Shown piece by piece: positions 11,582 to 21,645 of a stretch of DNA of 64,000 nt (position 1 is its first letter; each line of letters begins with the position of its first letter). The stretch lies in the NCBI GenBank assembly GCA_021234155.1, contig JAJEKV010000034.1, positions 5,750,028-5,814,027 of the forward strand, written 5' to 3'. This stretch comes from Isoetes taiwanensis. Taxonomy: Eukaryota > Streptophyta > Lycopodiopsida > Isoetales > Isoetaceae. The notes under the pieces were generated by a model. It saw only the letters and a list, made by a program, of their open reading frames with translations. It was not told the DNA's origin and did no database searches. Both the position numbers and the translations under genes were made by a program.

Positions 11582-12040
11582 TGTAACGTTCCTAACCGAC
11601 ATGCCCTTAAACAACTGGGCAAAACCGTCTACACGTTTATGAGTAGTCGCTTCTACCCATTTATGCCAGTGTCTCGGGAATGCCCCACAGGCACATTCAA
11701 GGTTCGAATACTCAAGTGGTCTACCATGGGCCCGTTACAGTCTCTCCCACTAGAACTATACTCGTCCTCGAGCATCCAAGGCTATACCATGTCTATGTCA
11801 TACCATGCCACAATGATTACCAGTCTTTGCAAATTACCCATGTATATAGGCACCCATGGAGACTCGAACTCGAGACCTGCTCTGATACCAACTGTAACAT
11901 TCCTAACCGACATGCCCTTAAACAACTGGGCAAAATCGTCTAGACGTTTATGAGTAGTCGCTTCTACCCATTTATGCCGGTGTTTCGGAAACGCCCCACA
12001 AGGTTCGAATACTCGAGCGGTCTACCATGGGCCTGTTACA
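11582..12040 (-). mobile_element. TRIM retrotransposon (459 bp)
   Basis: Two direct repeats, 11,582-11,739 (158 bp) and 11,893-12,040 (148 bp), begin TGTAAC and end GTTACA. Between them are only 153 bases. On the minus strand the right LTR is followed after two bases by TGGTATCAGAGC (11,879-11,890), the plant initiator-Met tRNA primer-binding site. GTGGGAGAGAC at 11,740-11,750 precedes the other LTR as a polypurine tract. Flanks GAAAA (11,577-11,581) and GGAAA (12,041-12,045) are a 4/5-match TSD. No coding capacity. This is the full architecture of a terminal-repeat retrotransposon in miniature. It sits inside the gag-like remnant, whose reading resumes on the far side. Confidence 0.9.
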
Positions 12041-12045
12041 GGAAA

Positions 12046-12755
12046 TGGCCATGATGCTGATGCTGATGGGGTCAACAAACAGATATGCAAGCGCCTATGT
12101 GAGTAGGAAAATCATCTTGGAGTCAGGAGTGAGACTGTAAGATGCAAATGAGGGTTGTGGATATATTTATAGGCATAACCCTAATTTGTGAAATTTTTAG
12201 GGTTTGGATATGTCTATCACTTCAAGGTCTAATTGAGTATTTGATAGGTAGTCTAAGGTTATGAGCATCTAAAGGACTTTCTAATGATCCTATTGCAGCA
12301 AATTTCATCTAATTTGGAGGTATTTTAGATGAGTTATGGCTATTTAATTCGGATTACTCACACAATGCGCGAAAGGCCCGACTTAAATTTTAACTAAGGG
12401 TCTGGGCACACTCTGTGAGGGGTGGGCTGGGTCCTAGATGACTCCAAAATTTTGGTATGAGGGCAGAATAATGCTTATCTCGAGGAGTTAAGCTGGAATA
12501 TGTTCTTAGTTTTTGGTTTTGGACTTGTTTAGGTATAGAATAGTGGCCACACTCACACAATGCGTGAGAGGGCCGAGTTAAATTTTAACTTGGGGCCCTG
12601 GCGCACTCTGTGAGGGGTGGGGCTCCATTGGGTCACTTTTTGTCGAAATTAATTAAAATTACACATGCCATCAATACAACTACATCAAGGGCATTATTAC
12701 ACCTTGCAACTCAAAATTAACAACTTTTATATTACAAAATTTTTATATACAATGC
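12046..12755. repeat. Leader-like stretch with a ~196-bp-spaced direct repeat
   Basis: From 12,046 to about 12,130 the minus strand continues the gag-like frame interrupted by the TRIM. Beyond it, 12,356-12,430 and 12,551-12,623 are imperfect direct copies starting ACTCACACAATGCG and containing TTAAATTTTAACT and CACTCTGTGAGGGGTGGG. No gene is visible between the gag remnant and the H3-like ORF. The repeats could be part of a retroelement leader or an LTR fragment. Confidence 0.45.
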
Positions 12756-13172
12756 TTAGCAATCTTCCTTCTTTATAAATCTTGCTAGCTTCATATCTCT
12801 GAGCATAAACGTGACTCTCTTCGCATGAAGAGCGCATGCTAGCGAGTCTTCAAAATGCTGCACCAGCTTCTGCTCCGCTGCTTCCTGCAAGGCGAGTAGC
12901 ATGTCATCTGTGACTCGCTTATCCTTGTCGAATTCTTGCATGATCTCTTGGGTCAGTCTTGTGAATGTTGCTCTCGGGATCAGAAGTCCATAACTCCTCT
13001 GGAAGTGTCGAATCTCCCGAGCAACTTTGGCAAAGTACGAGTCCATCTTCCGTTTTATGGGCTTCTTTGGCAGTGCGGGTCTTTCTGGCAGTGGCTTCAG
13101 GAAGTTTTGTTGGCCTTCCTCCTTCCACGTACGTAACCTTGTACTCTTCATCATATTTGGAGTATGCCTCAT
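12756..13172 (-). CDS. Histone H3-fold protein, CENH3-like residues, intronless
   Basis: The 138-codon minus-strand frame ends in a complete H3 histone fold. Residues 33-50 (ALPKKPIKRKMDSYFAKV) align with the KKPHRYRPGTVAL region of H3. AREIRHFQRS is the alphaN helix, LLIPRATFTRLTQEI is helix 1, ALQEAAEQKLVQHFED and LACALHAKRV form helix 2, and VTFMLRDMKLARF leads through helix 3 to a TGC-TAA end. EIRHFQ and LLIP resemble plant CENH3 more than canonical H3. Loop 1, however, has H3 length and lacks the CENH3 insertion. The tail lacks the canonical ARTKQTARKS start. Plant CENH3 genes have introns; this fold has none. Upstream, 13,173-13,263 is open in another phase and highly charged (KKLREYKEYMKMYEAYSKYD), suggesting a longer frameshifted N-terminus. 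It could be a retrocopy of a divergent H3, or an H3 captured by the neighbouring retroelement. Fold assignment is firm; function and activity are not. Confidence 0.8.
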   Translation of the reverse strand: MRHTPNMMKSTRLRTWKEEGQQNFLKPLPERPALPKKPIKRKMDSYFAKVAREIRHFQRSYGLLIPRATFTRLTQEIMQEFDKDKRVTDDMLLALQEAAEQKLVQHFEDSLACALHAKRVTFMLRDMKLARFIKKEDC

Positions 13173-13263
13173 ACATCTTCATATACTCCTTGTACTCCCT
13201 CAGCTTCTTCTCTCGCTCGTGCTTGAGTACGTATGACTTCGTGTTGGCTTGGTCCAACATCAT

Positions 13264-15439
13264 ACACTATGTCCCTAAAACTCAAGCGGATGAGGGCTTT
13301 GGACATGAGCAAGATGGAAACCAAGTAACTTGTATGTTGAGTTTGTAAAACTTTAACTAGAAGCATAGTTCCATTAATGTTGATGGGTAGAGAATACATA
13401 TAAAAGCTTACAAGTTTGTCTGCAGAAATATTTTATGGGGTATACAAGTAGAGGGATGGATAGGAGTATGAAAAGGTGGTTTCTGCTAGAATAGTGGTAA
13501 ATAAGGGATTTTTAAATGAACCCATATTTGCAGATGGCATATCCAATATACAAATTGTTGAATTCCCCAGCCACCAACAATGTACTTTTTTCAGAATTAA
13601 ACAATACCTTAGAACCTAAATTTATCAAATCGTAAAACTTCCTCAAGATTCGAGTGGTTGCATTTCGTAGTTGCAACAGCTGCCACAATTTTTCTAGCTA
13701 CTATTCTTGATCATTTGACATAAAAAACACTCAATCAATGCAATCAATTAATAACAAAACACCATTAGCAATCAATGTCAATCATGCAAACATTAGCAAA
13801 AGCTTAGTAATGATGCCAGGGCTAAAAGGTACTTTTTTTTTTTTTGCTTAACGTCTTTCATCGTTTGTACCCTTTATGCCCTTGATTAGAATTAGTAGAT
13901 ATAGATAAAAGGGAGTGAAGTAGAACCAGACTAGGCTTTAGAATCTACAAGTTTAAATCAGTTTATAATATCCGAGTCTATTACTTGCTCATAGAGCCAA
14001 TATTAACTTGAACTGTCAGTGATTTCCAGGCTGCACATATTTATTCAAATATTTTCTTAGATCTAGCAGTGCTTATAAATCTCCTAGATATAGCTTATTC
14101 AATTTTATATCACACCTCAGTTCGGTATCAATTCTTATTCATTTAGACCTAAGCCTTAGTTATGCATTTATCAAATATCTGCCACCCGGGCCCCTAAGCT
14201 TACCAAGCACGCTTCTAACCAAGCTTTGATTTATTTCCGGATACATATTCTCTATACCCCTTCATGTATTTTTCATGAACTAAGCCTATACTTGTGTATT
14301 TTTTCGGTACATATGAAGCAAATGCTAATAAGAAACCCCTAGAAGTATTTGCTGATGTTATTTATGCACTACAAATGTCCAACCCCTTGTGTTGGTGTTA
14401 TTACCTCTTAAAGAACAAGACAGACAAGTTCTGTTATAAACAATATGTTGAAAATAATTGAAAATTTTGTATCAATTCTGCATATCGATTCGATATCAAG
14501 GTATGTAACTAATAATTGCTAGGCAGAATAGGTAGCAAGCTCTTGCATTGAAAATTTATGCATTGATAATAGACTTGAAACTTAAGTGTATGTAATATCA
14601 GTTGTAAAACCATGACTAATGTGATAGTATTGATGGAATAATAAGGTTGAGTTGACTATTGGCATTACAAATGCATGAGCTTAGGATTAATACCATGTAT
14701 TGGCACTAGTAAGATCATATATAGATATTATGTGCAGTTTATCTAAGTTTGCAACCGAGATGATTAGTATTTAGATTGCGATTAGATAATTCGATATAAT
14801 ATAAGCATGATATCTAAGGGGATAAAAACATAGATCCATTAAAAAGGGTTTGAGTAATATCAGAATAATAAACAGATAATGTTCCTAAATGAATGGAAGT
14901 TGTCATAAGCAATAAGGTTGTTCATAACCAGAATATGCGGATAAGGTTTTATGGTTGGTTCTTTTTATTTAAAACTTAGTTTGGGCGTATGGGTGACTAG
15001 AAAACATAGATAAGCTATTCTGATAAGATGCTGATTTATATCTACACATTATCTATAGTCTTAGATACTTAAGAATTCATCGCCATTAGTAAGTCCTATG
15101 ATTCTTCATGCTTAGGCACAGTCAAGCCTATAATTTTACTTAAAAAGTGTGGACAAGATTGAATAAGTCTAATAAGTGTTTTTCCATTAGACAAAATTAT
15201 GAATTACATTCCGATACCAAGGGAACATATATGCCAATTTGGGATAGTTTGTCCTGGATTGGGATGATAACAGTACCATGGATTGATTGAGGTATGCGAA
15301 TGTGGCTAGCAAGGGTTCTTGTCAAAGTTTTTTTTAGATACTTCATCTCACTAGTTTTACTGGTGAAATATCTTTCCCTAGTTTTATAGATATGAGCCAA
15401 CTAAATCATGGTTTTGTTTAAGTTGAATCATAATAATAT
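13264..15439. other. AT-rich intergenic stretch
   Basis: I recognise no gene, terminal repeat or tandem array. There is a T-run near 13,831-13,845. The open frames on either strand are short and without family signatures. Confidence 0.4.
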
Positions 15440-16200
15440 GGACCGATTACTATGGTTTACATGAGTAGAAATTTTTTTGAAGCCCAAGAGGACTATGTTA
15501 CAGACTATATCCCATCACTTTGGAACAAAGAACTAATGGACATTGGATATAACAAACTAAAGGTGGAATGCCCAAATAATGCAGTCTAGACCCTACTTTA
15601 CTGCATTAAGAATGGATGTGTACATCAGCTGATCATGGAGAAGGAGAATAACATATAGGGCGGTACTCTGTTATCTCTCATCTGGAGTTTAATGGATGGT
15701 TGTGTGTCATTATTGAAATTGGAAAAACAGGTACACAGTGGGATGTGGCTGTTACTTTGGTAGAAAAAATATATAAGGAGATGCCCGATAAGATATAGCA
15801 ACTTACTATTGAAGAAGATCATGGTAAGGAGTAGTTTCATGTTGGGATGGCAGCACTTGAACGAGCCAATAATATAAAAAAGCCTTCTAATGGTAAGACT
15901 GAAGTCCTTGTGAACAATGAGATGAGCATGTAGAATGAAAATGCAAGTGATTTTGATCCCTTTGGGGTTGGACTACTATCTGAACATGAGATGGCCACCC
16001 TTACGCCACCAAAGAAAAGAACAAGTAAGGATGACCAACTTAAAATGGCAAAGGCATCAGCATGCAATAAGAAGAACATTATCAGAAAAGAGAAACCCAA
16101 GTTACATTTGACCATACGTTTTTTGATAAGCGTTGTAACAAAGATGACTGTATTTATACTAAGCAGAAAGAATACATGGCATACCATAGGCACATAAAAG
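15440..16200 (+). pseudogene. Decayed coding remnant, family unknown
   Basis: Across this stretch the plus strand keeps protein-like composition in pieces separated by single stops and shifts, for example FNGWLCVIIEIGKTGTQWDV near 15,690-15,750. A lysine-rich end reads ATLTPPKKRTSKDDQLKMAK near 15,990-16,050. It ends just before a LINE tail. It could be the 5' part of that repeat or a remnant host gene. I do not recognise the family. Confidence 0.3.
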
Positions 16201-16204
16201 GGTC

Positions 16205-16340
16205 CCCTAAATGTCCCAAGAATAGATAGATAGATAGATAGTATATTTACGTCATGCCACATTGGCCCAAGAATAGATAGATAGATAGATAGTATATTTA
16301 TGTCATGCCACATTGGCAGCGTCCATGAGAACATATGACA
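16205..16340 (-). repeat. LINE 3' end with (TATC)n tail, duplicated
   Basis: On the minus strand the end reads TGTGGCATGACGTAAATATAC followed by TATC repeats. The unit of tail plus terminal 25 bases is present twice in tandem (GATA tracts at about 16,225-16,241 and 16,274-16,291). The same 3' end precedes the long GATA array at 24,175-24,276. It therefore defines a second LINE or SINE family with a microsatellite tail, distinct from the one ending in GTGGACGTT. Confidence 0.6.
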
Positions 16341-17497
16341 GACCCCTAGAGACTTGAACACAAGATCTCTTAATTGCTAACCCAATGGACTAGCCACTAA
16401 TTCGAACAACGGGAAACAGAATAGATTTGTTTTAATACTATACCCCCTAATAGCTAACCCAAAGGACTAAAGAGAATAAAGTTGGGTACTGAAGCTTTAA
16501 AACCTTTTTTACGTCAAAAGTGTTACTGCGAAGGAATGAGATTACCATACCTTTAGTTCCACTGAGATACGGTCCATTCAGAGTGAGGACAACCATTTAA
16601 CCAAGCATGGCACACTCCTCATCGGGACCACCTTGGTTGCCCGCCCCTCATGCATGATATCCCTAGCTAGTTGGAGCTATCTGGACTAGCTGCTAGTCAT
16701 TAGACATGCTCTTATGGTTCCAGATCAGGGTTAGGACCAACCAAAGTAGTATTCAAGCATGGGTTCAACCCTCCATGTGTGATATCAGGGCTGTAGATGG
16801 GCTTCTTTTGTGAGCCGAATAGGGTTAAATAGGCCATTAGACTAGGGCACCAATACTAATTTTCAGGCCAAAACTTTAAATATCTTAGAGTTCTATCTTT
16901 GCATGCATGCATGATGCCCAGGGGATTCACCTATATGTATTTTGGATGTTGCATCTGTGTTCCTAGGGTCAAGCAAAACCCCCTTATCATATGCAGAAAA
17001 TTGGCTTGATATGCCCTTATGCTCCTTAAAATACAACTAGACAAGTGAAATAAATGGTAAATACCCCTTATTATAAGTGCAAAATAGGCAATAAGAAACC
17101 GCTTAGCATATATTCAGATGGTTTATACGCATAGCACAAGTGAATACCCCTTGGCATGATGAACATCACACTATATCTATGGTTAATCTAAAATATGCCA
17201 AGACTCAAGACCATAGAGATAAATCAACTTAGCTAGGGTTCACCATGTGGGGATCATTTTTACCTGAAGTATATGTTTAATTTTCACATCAGAACAATCA
17301 AGGAGAAGCTAGGCACTTTATCAGAGAGGAGTAATTGCAAGCAACTGAGAAAAGGCTAAACATGACATGGGTGGGGTTTAAACAGACATACCATAGCTGA
17401 TACCAAATCTTCTATAGCCATTACTAGCTTGTAACATGTCTATCTCATAATTTACTCAAGAGTAATTATCATTATTACTATTTATTATTATACATTT
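16341..17497. other. No gene recognised
   Basis: No coding frame, terminal repeat or RNA gene seen. Probably old decayed repeat sequence. Confidence 0.35.
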
Positions 17498-17601
17498 CAA
17501 ATTCTTTTGTTGTGGTTGTTTATGGAGGATGTTATTTTAGTTAAAACAAAAAATAAAAAAAGTAAAAATTAAATCATAAACAACCACAACAAAAGAATTT
17601 G
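17498..17601. repeat. Perfect 27-bp inverted repeat, 50-base spacer
   Basis: 17,498-17,524 and 17,575-17,601 are exact reverse complements (arm starts CAAATTCTTTTGTTGTGG). The loop is A/T-rich. A transcript or single strand would fold into a long perfect stem. It may be a small MITE or a hairpin precursor; no TSD was identified. Confidence 0.7.
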
Positions 17602-17689
17602 AATTTAGCAAGGAAGTTAAGAAAAGCCAAAAAGACAAGAAGCCATAGCCACAACCATGGCCATACACAACATAAGCCACTGCCACGGA

Positions 17690-18515
17690 GCCGAAATGGA
17701 TCATTTACTTCCTTCTTTTAGCAAATTCTTCAGATCAATCCATTGGCGGATTCTTCTCATGGCTGAATCTCCCCAGCATTTGAAACGATGTTGGAAAGAG
17801 AATTATAATACATGGTTTGCCCGCTAGTCTTGCAACCGGAACATTGCATGGTGCTTGCTAGTTCTAATCCTGAGCTTTTGCAACAATATCTCAAGGGTCG
17901 TTTTTCTCAGAAGATGTGAGATGCAGTTACCTTAGCCCAAGTTAAAACTGATCATTATCATGCACATATCAATCCCACTTTGGCACCAGGTCCACAAGCA
18001 TATTTGCTTGCTTCCTTGTCCAGGAAAAAGCTTATAGCTATTGCATCAATTCGCACAGGGTCCCACAAGCTACGGATTGAGAGGATTAGATGGGAGCGAC
18101 TGCAATTGCCATGAGAAGCGAGATTGTGTGCATGTTGCTAGCTATAGGTTATTGAAGATAAAGGCCATACTCTGCTAAGATGTCCTGCTTTTGAAATGGT
18201 CAGAAATCGCTATTTGATTTTTAGCATTCCATTCCACTCTTCCACAACTTCTCAGAGCCCCAACTGTGCCTGACTTGGCATTATACATACTTGAGGTTCT
18301 GAATGAGCGTCTTCAATTATTGAGCCCTTAGTAGTCATCATCGTCTACTTATATTTTTTTTCTTGTTTGTCTAGTATCATCATTACTACAAAGGTTTTTC
18401 CCTTGAAAACCTTTCGAGGCAGGGGTTTTTTTAATCCTAGTAGTAATGGTTGTACTAGGCCATCGTATGGGTCCCATGGCCTCTTGGTCTTCGTAGACAT
18501 TGTCCGGGTTTTTTT
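17690..18515 (+). mobile_element. 5'-truncated LINE, plus strand, 3' domain and UTR
   Basis: The plus strand near 18,060-18,220 encodes GSHKLRIERIRWERLQLP and later EDKGHTLLRCPAFEMVRNR, the C-terminal Cys/His region found after the RT in plant LINEs. In a shifted frame LLRAPTVPDLALYILEVLNE follows. The 3' UTR at about 18,380-18,515 has AAAACCTTTCGAGGCAGGGG then GTATGGGTCCCATGGCC and ends in a T/A-rich tail. Several stops and frame changes make it inactive. Its 3' end matches those at 1,950-2,127 and 18,640-18,680. Confidence 0.75.
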
Positions 18516-18619
18516 TTTAAGGACATCAAACTATATTGAAAAGTCCAAGCCTGCAACTGCACAGGCGGGGTTAAAATCTCAGAGGACAATCATGACCCAC
18601 TGAGTAGGACCACCAGCCT

Positions 18620-18685
18620 ATGCCTAAGAATAGAATAGAATAGATTTTTTAACGTCCACGGAGACCAATAGGTCATGGGACCCAT
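18620..18685 (-). repeat. LINE 3' end, minus strand
   Basis: Read on the minus strand: GTATGGGTCCCATGACC, then GTCTCCGTGGACGTT, then an A-rich tail followed by repeated TATTC words. It is the same terminal signature as at 18,470-18,515, in opposite orientation. Only the last ~60 bases are present. Confidence 0.6.
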
Positions 18686-18743
18686 ACAACACACTCAAAT
18701 AAGACCTATGCATAAGACAACACACTTAAATAAGTCTCAAAGA

Positions 18744-19454
18744 TCAAGTGACACTTGGCAAGAGCAAGCGAAGAGCAATGAACTCCAACCGCATCTCCTC
18801 ATAGAATTCTTGGCCATACTGCATCATGGCCTCGTTCAAATTTCTCACAGCCCTAAGGGGATTATCAATCTTCTCGGCCCTGTGGGCTTCAAATCCGACC
18901 ATGTCAAAGCCAGATTTGGCTTTTAAGTCTTCTGCAACCTCTTCGATGGCATTTGCAGAATCTGCTACAACGGCAATGGCCCTTCTGTTTTCTTCCACAT
19001 AATTGTGGCAAAGGGCTTCGAATTGGGCTATGTCTGCTTCGTAATTGGGGTTATCTGTACTCCCATCAAGATCGGCCTGGGCTCCAACTTCTTCAACGAC
19101 ATCCATAGGGAGGTTTATCTCTGTCCCTTTCACCTTCCCAATCTGGTGGGTAATTATTTTGCATTCCTTAGTTTCTTCTGCAATATCCTTTTGTCTAGCA
19201 TAGCATGCTGACGATTCTGTGCAACACTCTGCTTCCTTGAATGATGGAAAATCCATGCAAAACCCGTTGCTCCTGGTATTATCCGGCCCCTCTTCCAGAA
19301 TACAGAAGGAAATAGCAAAACATGCAGTTATGCCAGTTTTGATTTTTAATTTAAATACCTTCAATTTCTGAGATATAGCATTCCGTTTCTTCTTCCTTGA
19401 AGTCCTCTCTTCTGTAGGCGGTTTTCCTGTATCTCTATCCGATTTCTCCTCCAT
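18744..19454 (-). CDS. ORF of 236 aa in the 5' part of an inverted-LTR element
   Basis: The ATG lies 20 bases downstream (in minus sense) of the end of the 205-bp LTR at 19,475-19,679, so this is the first ORF of that element. The protein starts very basic (MEEKSDRDTGKPPTEERTSR then KKKR), has a hydrophobic, cysteine-containing middle (ITACFAISFCILEEG), and continues acidic and helical (NPNYEADIAQFEALCHNYVE; EAMMQYGQEFYEEMRLEF). I see no zinc knuckle, protease DTG/DSG or RT motif, so it is not a standard gag or pol. It could be a gag too divergent to recognise, or host sequence carried by a non-autonomous element. Uninterrupted length and start position argue that it was translated. Confidence 0.5.
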   Translation of the reverse strand: MEEKSDRDTGKPPTEERTSRKKKRNAISQKLKVFKLKIKTGITACFAISFCILEEGPDNTRSNGFCMDFPSFKEAECCTESSACYARQKDIAEETKECKIITHQIGKVKGTEINLPMDVVEEVGAQADLDGSTDNPNYEADIAQFEALCHNYVEENRRAIAVVADSANAIEEVAEDLKAKSGFDMVGFEAHRAEKIDNPLRAVRNLNEAMMQYGQEFYEEMRLEFIALRLLLPSVT

Positions 19455-19474
19455 ACTCAGGTCCCAAGCTCAAA

Positions 19475-19679
19475 TGATAAATTTAGGAAGAGCAGATATA
19501 ACTATAATGCAGATATAGTATTCAATAGAGAAAACTCGGTGGGACAAGCTCCACACCTAGCTTGATATATATAACAGATGCGACTCTACATATGAATGGA
19601 TACGACTCTTCATGTAGATTGCCATGTCATATGATGACGTGGCCTATATGATGAGGTGGAGGATTGATATATTCCAACA
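19475..19679 (-). repeat. 5' LTR (205 bp), inverted relative to its partner
   Basis: In minus sense the block runs from TGTTGGAATATATC to AAATTTATCA. It differs from 25,906-26,110 by one base in 205 and lies in opposite orientation. The five bases outside it (19,680-19,684, TTCAA in minus sense) equal the TTCAA immediately after the partner LTR at 26,111-26,115. The pair therefore comes from one insertion that was later split by an inversion. Confidence 0.9.
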
Positions 19680-19684
19680 TTGAA

Positions 19685-20149
19685 GAGGCGTTCTGGCGGT
19701 CACCATAGCAGTTTTGGATTTGAATTCATCGCATTGGATTGTTCAACCTCCAAACAACACAAAAGATGGAGGAAAGCCAAGACGACTCAGGTATTGGATA
19801 ATTATGTCCATCAAAGCAGTTTCTGATGGGCAACTTACTTTGAAAATGCCATTTGGGATTCGAGTTATTCATACTCACTTATTCACTAATAGCTATGCAA
19901 AAGATGATTTTTGGCTAATCTTTTTGATACGTATGCTAAGTGTATGTTGCTATAGAAAGCCATAGATGTCTCTGACATATTGCCTGATAGAAATCCGTTC
20001 ACATGAAATAATATTTTGGCTGCATATGCTTAGCACGGATGCTTTCATATCAGTAGACTACTGCATCAAATGGAAGAGGAAGGTCATGTAGACTACAGCA
20101 TATGATCATGCTTTAAAAATCTATAGGAATCAAAATGCCTTCTCACAGA
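19685..20149. other. Unassigned sequence inside the inverted interval
   Basis: This is original 5' host flank of the LTR element, now inverted. The open frame at 19,714-19,965 has no recognisable motif. Confidence 0.35.
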
Positions 20150-20550
20150 AAAAATGGGTTCATGCCCATATTCTGCTCAACTGGTTTGATAAAACTACCT
20201 TCTTAAACAATCTTTTGATTATTACATAAGAAAAATGCGATATGTCTGACAGATTGCCAATCTTTATTTGCAAGAATGCATGACTAGAATATGTACTTGT
20301 GGAGCTCTTTGCTTGATGCGCTTATCCAACATGGGCATGGAAAAGAGACTGTTTCTTTGTTTAGACAAATGTAGGTCCAAAATGTTTCGCCAGATACATT
20401 TGCTTATTCCAATATTTTATCTGCATGGAGGGTTCTGTAGCAGGAGGTTAGTTTATTCATGCTCAACTCTTATCAGATAATATCACAACAGACGTAGTAA
20501 TAGGCAATACCCTTATAAACATGTATGGAAAACTTGGCTGCCTAAATTGT
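20150..20550 (+). pseudogene. Pentatricopeptide-repeat (PPR) gene remnant
   Basis: Two pieces read as PLS-type PPR motifs. KWVHAHILLNWFDKTTFLNN is at about 20,155-20,215. AQLLSDNITTDVVIGNTLIN, continuing as MYGKLGCLNCAR, is at about 20,462-20,553. The sequence between them contains an HGHGKETVSLF-like PPR unit and several stops. PPR proteins bind organellar RNA; only degenerate fragments remain here. The last motif runs straight into Copia RNase H-like sequence, so the locus is a chimera of a host gene remnant and a retroelement. Confidence 0.6.
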
Positions 20551-20559
20551 GCTAGGCCT

Positions 20560-20830
20560 CAGTTTTGCTATATGCTATGGCTTAGCAAGAAACAATAAAT
20601 TGTGTCTTTGTCTAGCTCATTAAAGCTAGAGTTAAAGGTACTCAGAAATATAATGGAATTAAAGTGGCTCATCAAAATCTTGAAGCACAATATTTCATAC
20701 ATGCTCTCTAACCACCATCTGACATTCATTTCCATTACTTAAAGGAACATGCCAATAGTAATCGGTTGGATTTATCCACCAAGATATGCTTTAAAGACAG
20801 ATGTGGCATGATTAAGCTCCAGATTAATAG
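20560..20830 (+). pseudogene. Copia-type RNase H remnant
   Basis: The plus strand reads WLSKKQ-stop-IVSLSSS with ELKWLIKILK, matching the Copia RNase H region (typically W.SKKQ..VALSS.EAE followed by WL..LL). DIHFHYLKEHANSNRLDLST, in a shifted frame, matches the downstream conserved H(I/F)..K region. Frame changes and stops show it is dead. It follows the PPR fragment without a visible junction. Confidence 0.55.
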
Positions 20831-21645
20831 GCAGCAGTCTATAAGTTGAATTTCAAACTTTCTTCAGCACATAGACTTAGCACTGGTGCCTAACATAGAT
20901 GCTATCTCCAGAAAGCTTGTGCAAGACACGATAGTTTATACAATTCCTTGGGCGCTTTGCTTTATGGCATTGTTGGACTCCAATGATTGGTGCTAATGCC
21001 TCAACCCTATGAATGATAACTTCCACTTGAAGAGGCTTCAGAATGCATTGTTTTTTGTGTTTTAAGTGCTGTGTGGATTGATGGTTGGTGCTAATGTCAA
21101 CCGTATGGATGATAACTTTCACTTAAAACGGCTTCACAATGCATTGTTTTCTGTGTTTTAACTGTTGTGTAGATCTTTCAATAAGTGAAATGGAAAAAAA
21201 AAAAGGTGCCTTATGCTTAGAGTCAACCTTTACAATCTTCTGGTCTTGACCTTTAAAAAGGTGAGGTGCCATCTTTGAGTGGAGCAAACATACCTAATGT
21301 TTAGTACTTTTTTTTCCCCAAAGAATTAGCTGACAAATTCCTATAAGGATTGAAAAGCTCCCCTTTTGCATATGATCATCCTTTTATACTTAGCTTGCAT
21401 GGCAGTTACAGGAGCAGAGTATGTTTCAGTTTCGAAGCAAGGCTTTGCAATCCTCATCACAGCAACCACTTAGTGACATAAAACCTTCTCTTTCTGCTAT
21501 TGTTTTCTTTCCCAGAGAGTAAATTGAAAGCAACATAAGGAAGCCTCAACCATCGATCCATAAGCATAGCCTTGCTGTATAAAGTGCTCAGTTCTATTTG
21601 TTGTATTTGTGCGCAAAGAGAATGCTCTAAACATGAATTATAGCA
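20831..21645. repeat. Unassigned stretch with a ~111-bp tandem duplication
   Basis: Units at about 20,962-21,070 and 21,072-21,183 share GATTGGTGCTAATG, GATGATAACTT and CACTTGAAGAGGCTTCA-like words; each ends in TTGTTTTCTGTGTTTTAA. Nothing else is recognisable up to the uncoupling-protein fragment. Confidence 0.5.

Noticed and set aside
12160-12180. TATATTTATAGG as a promoter
   Set aside because: It points away from the H3-like ORF and towards no recognised gene on the plus strand.
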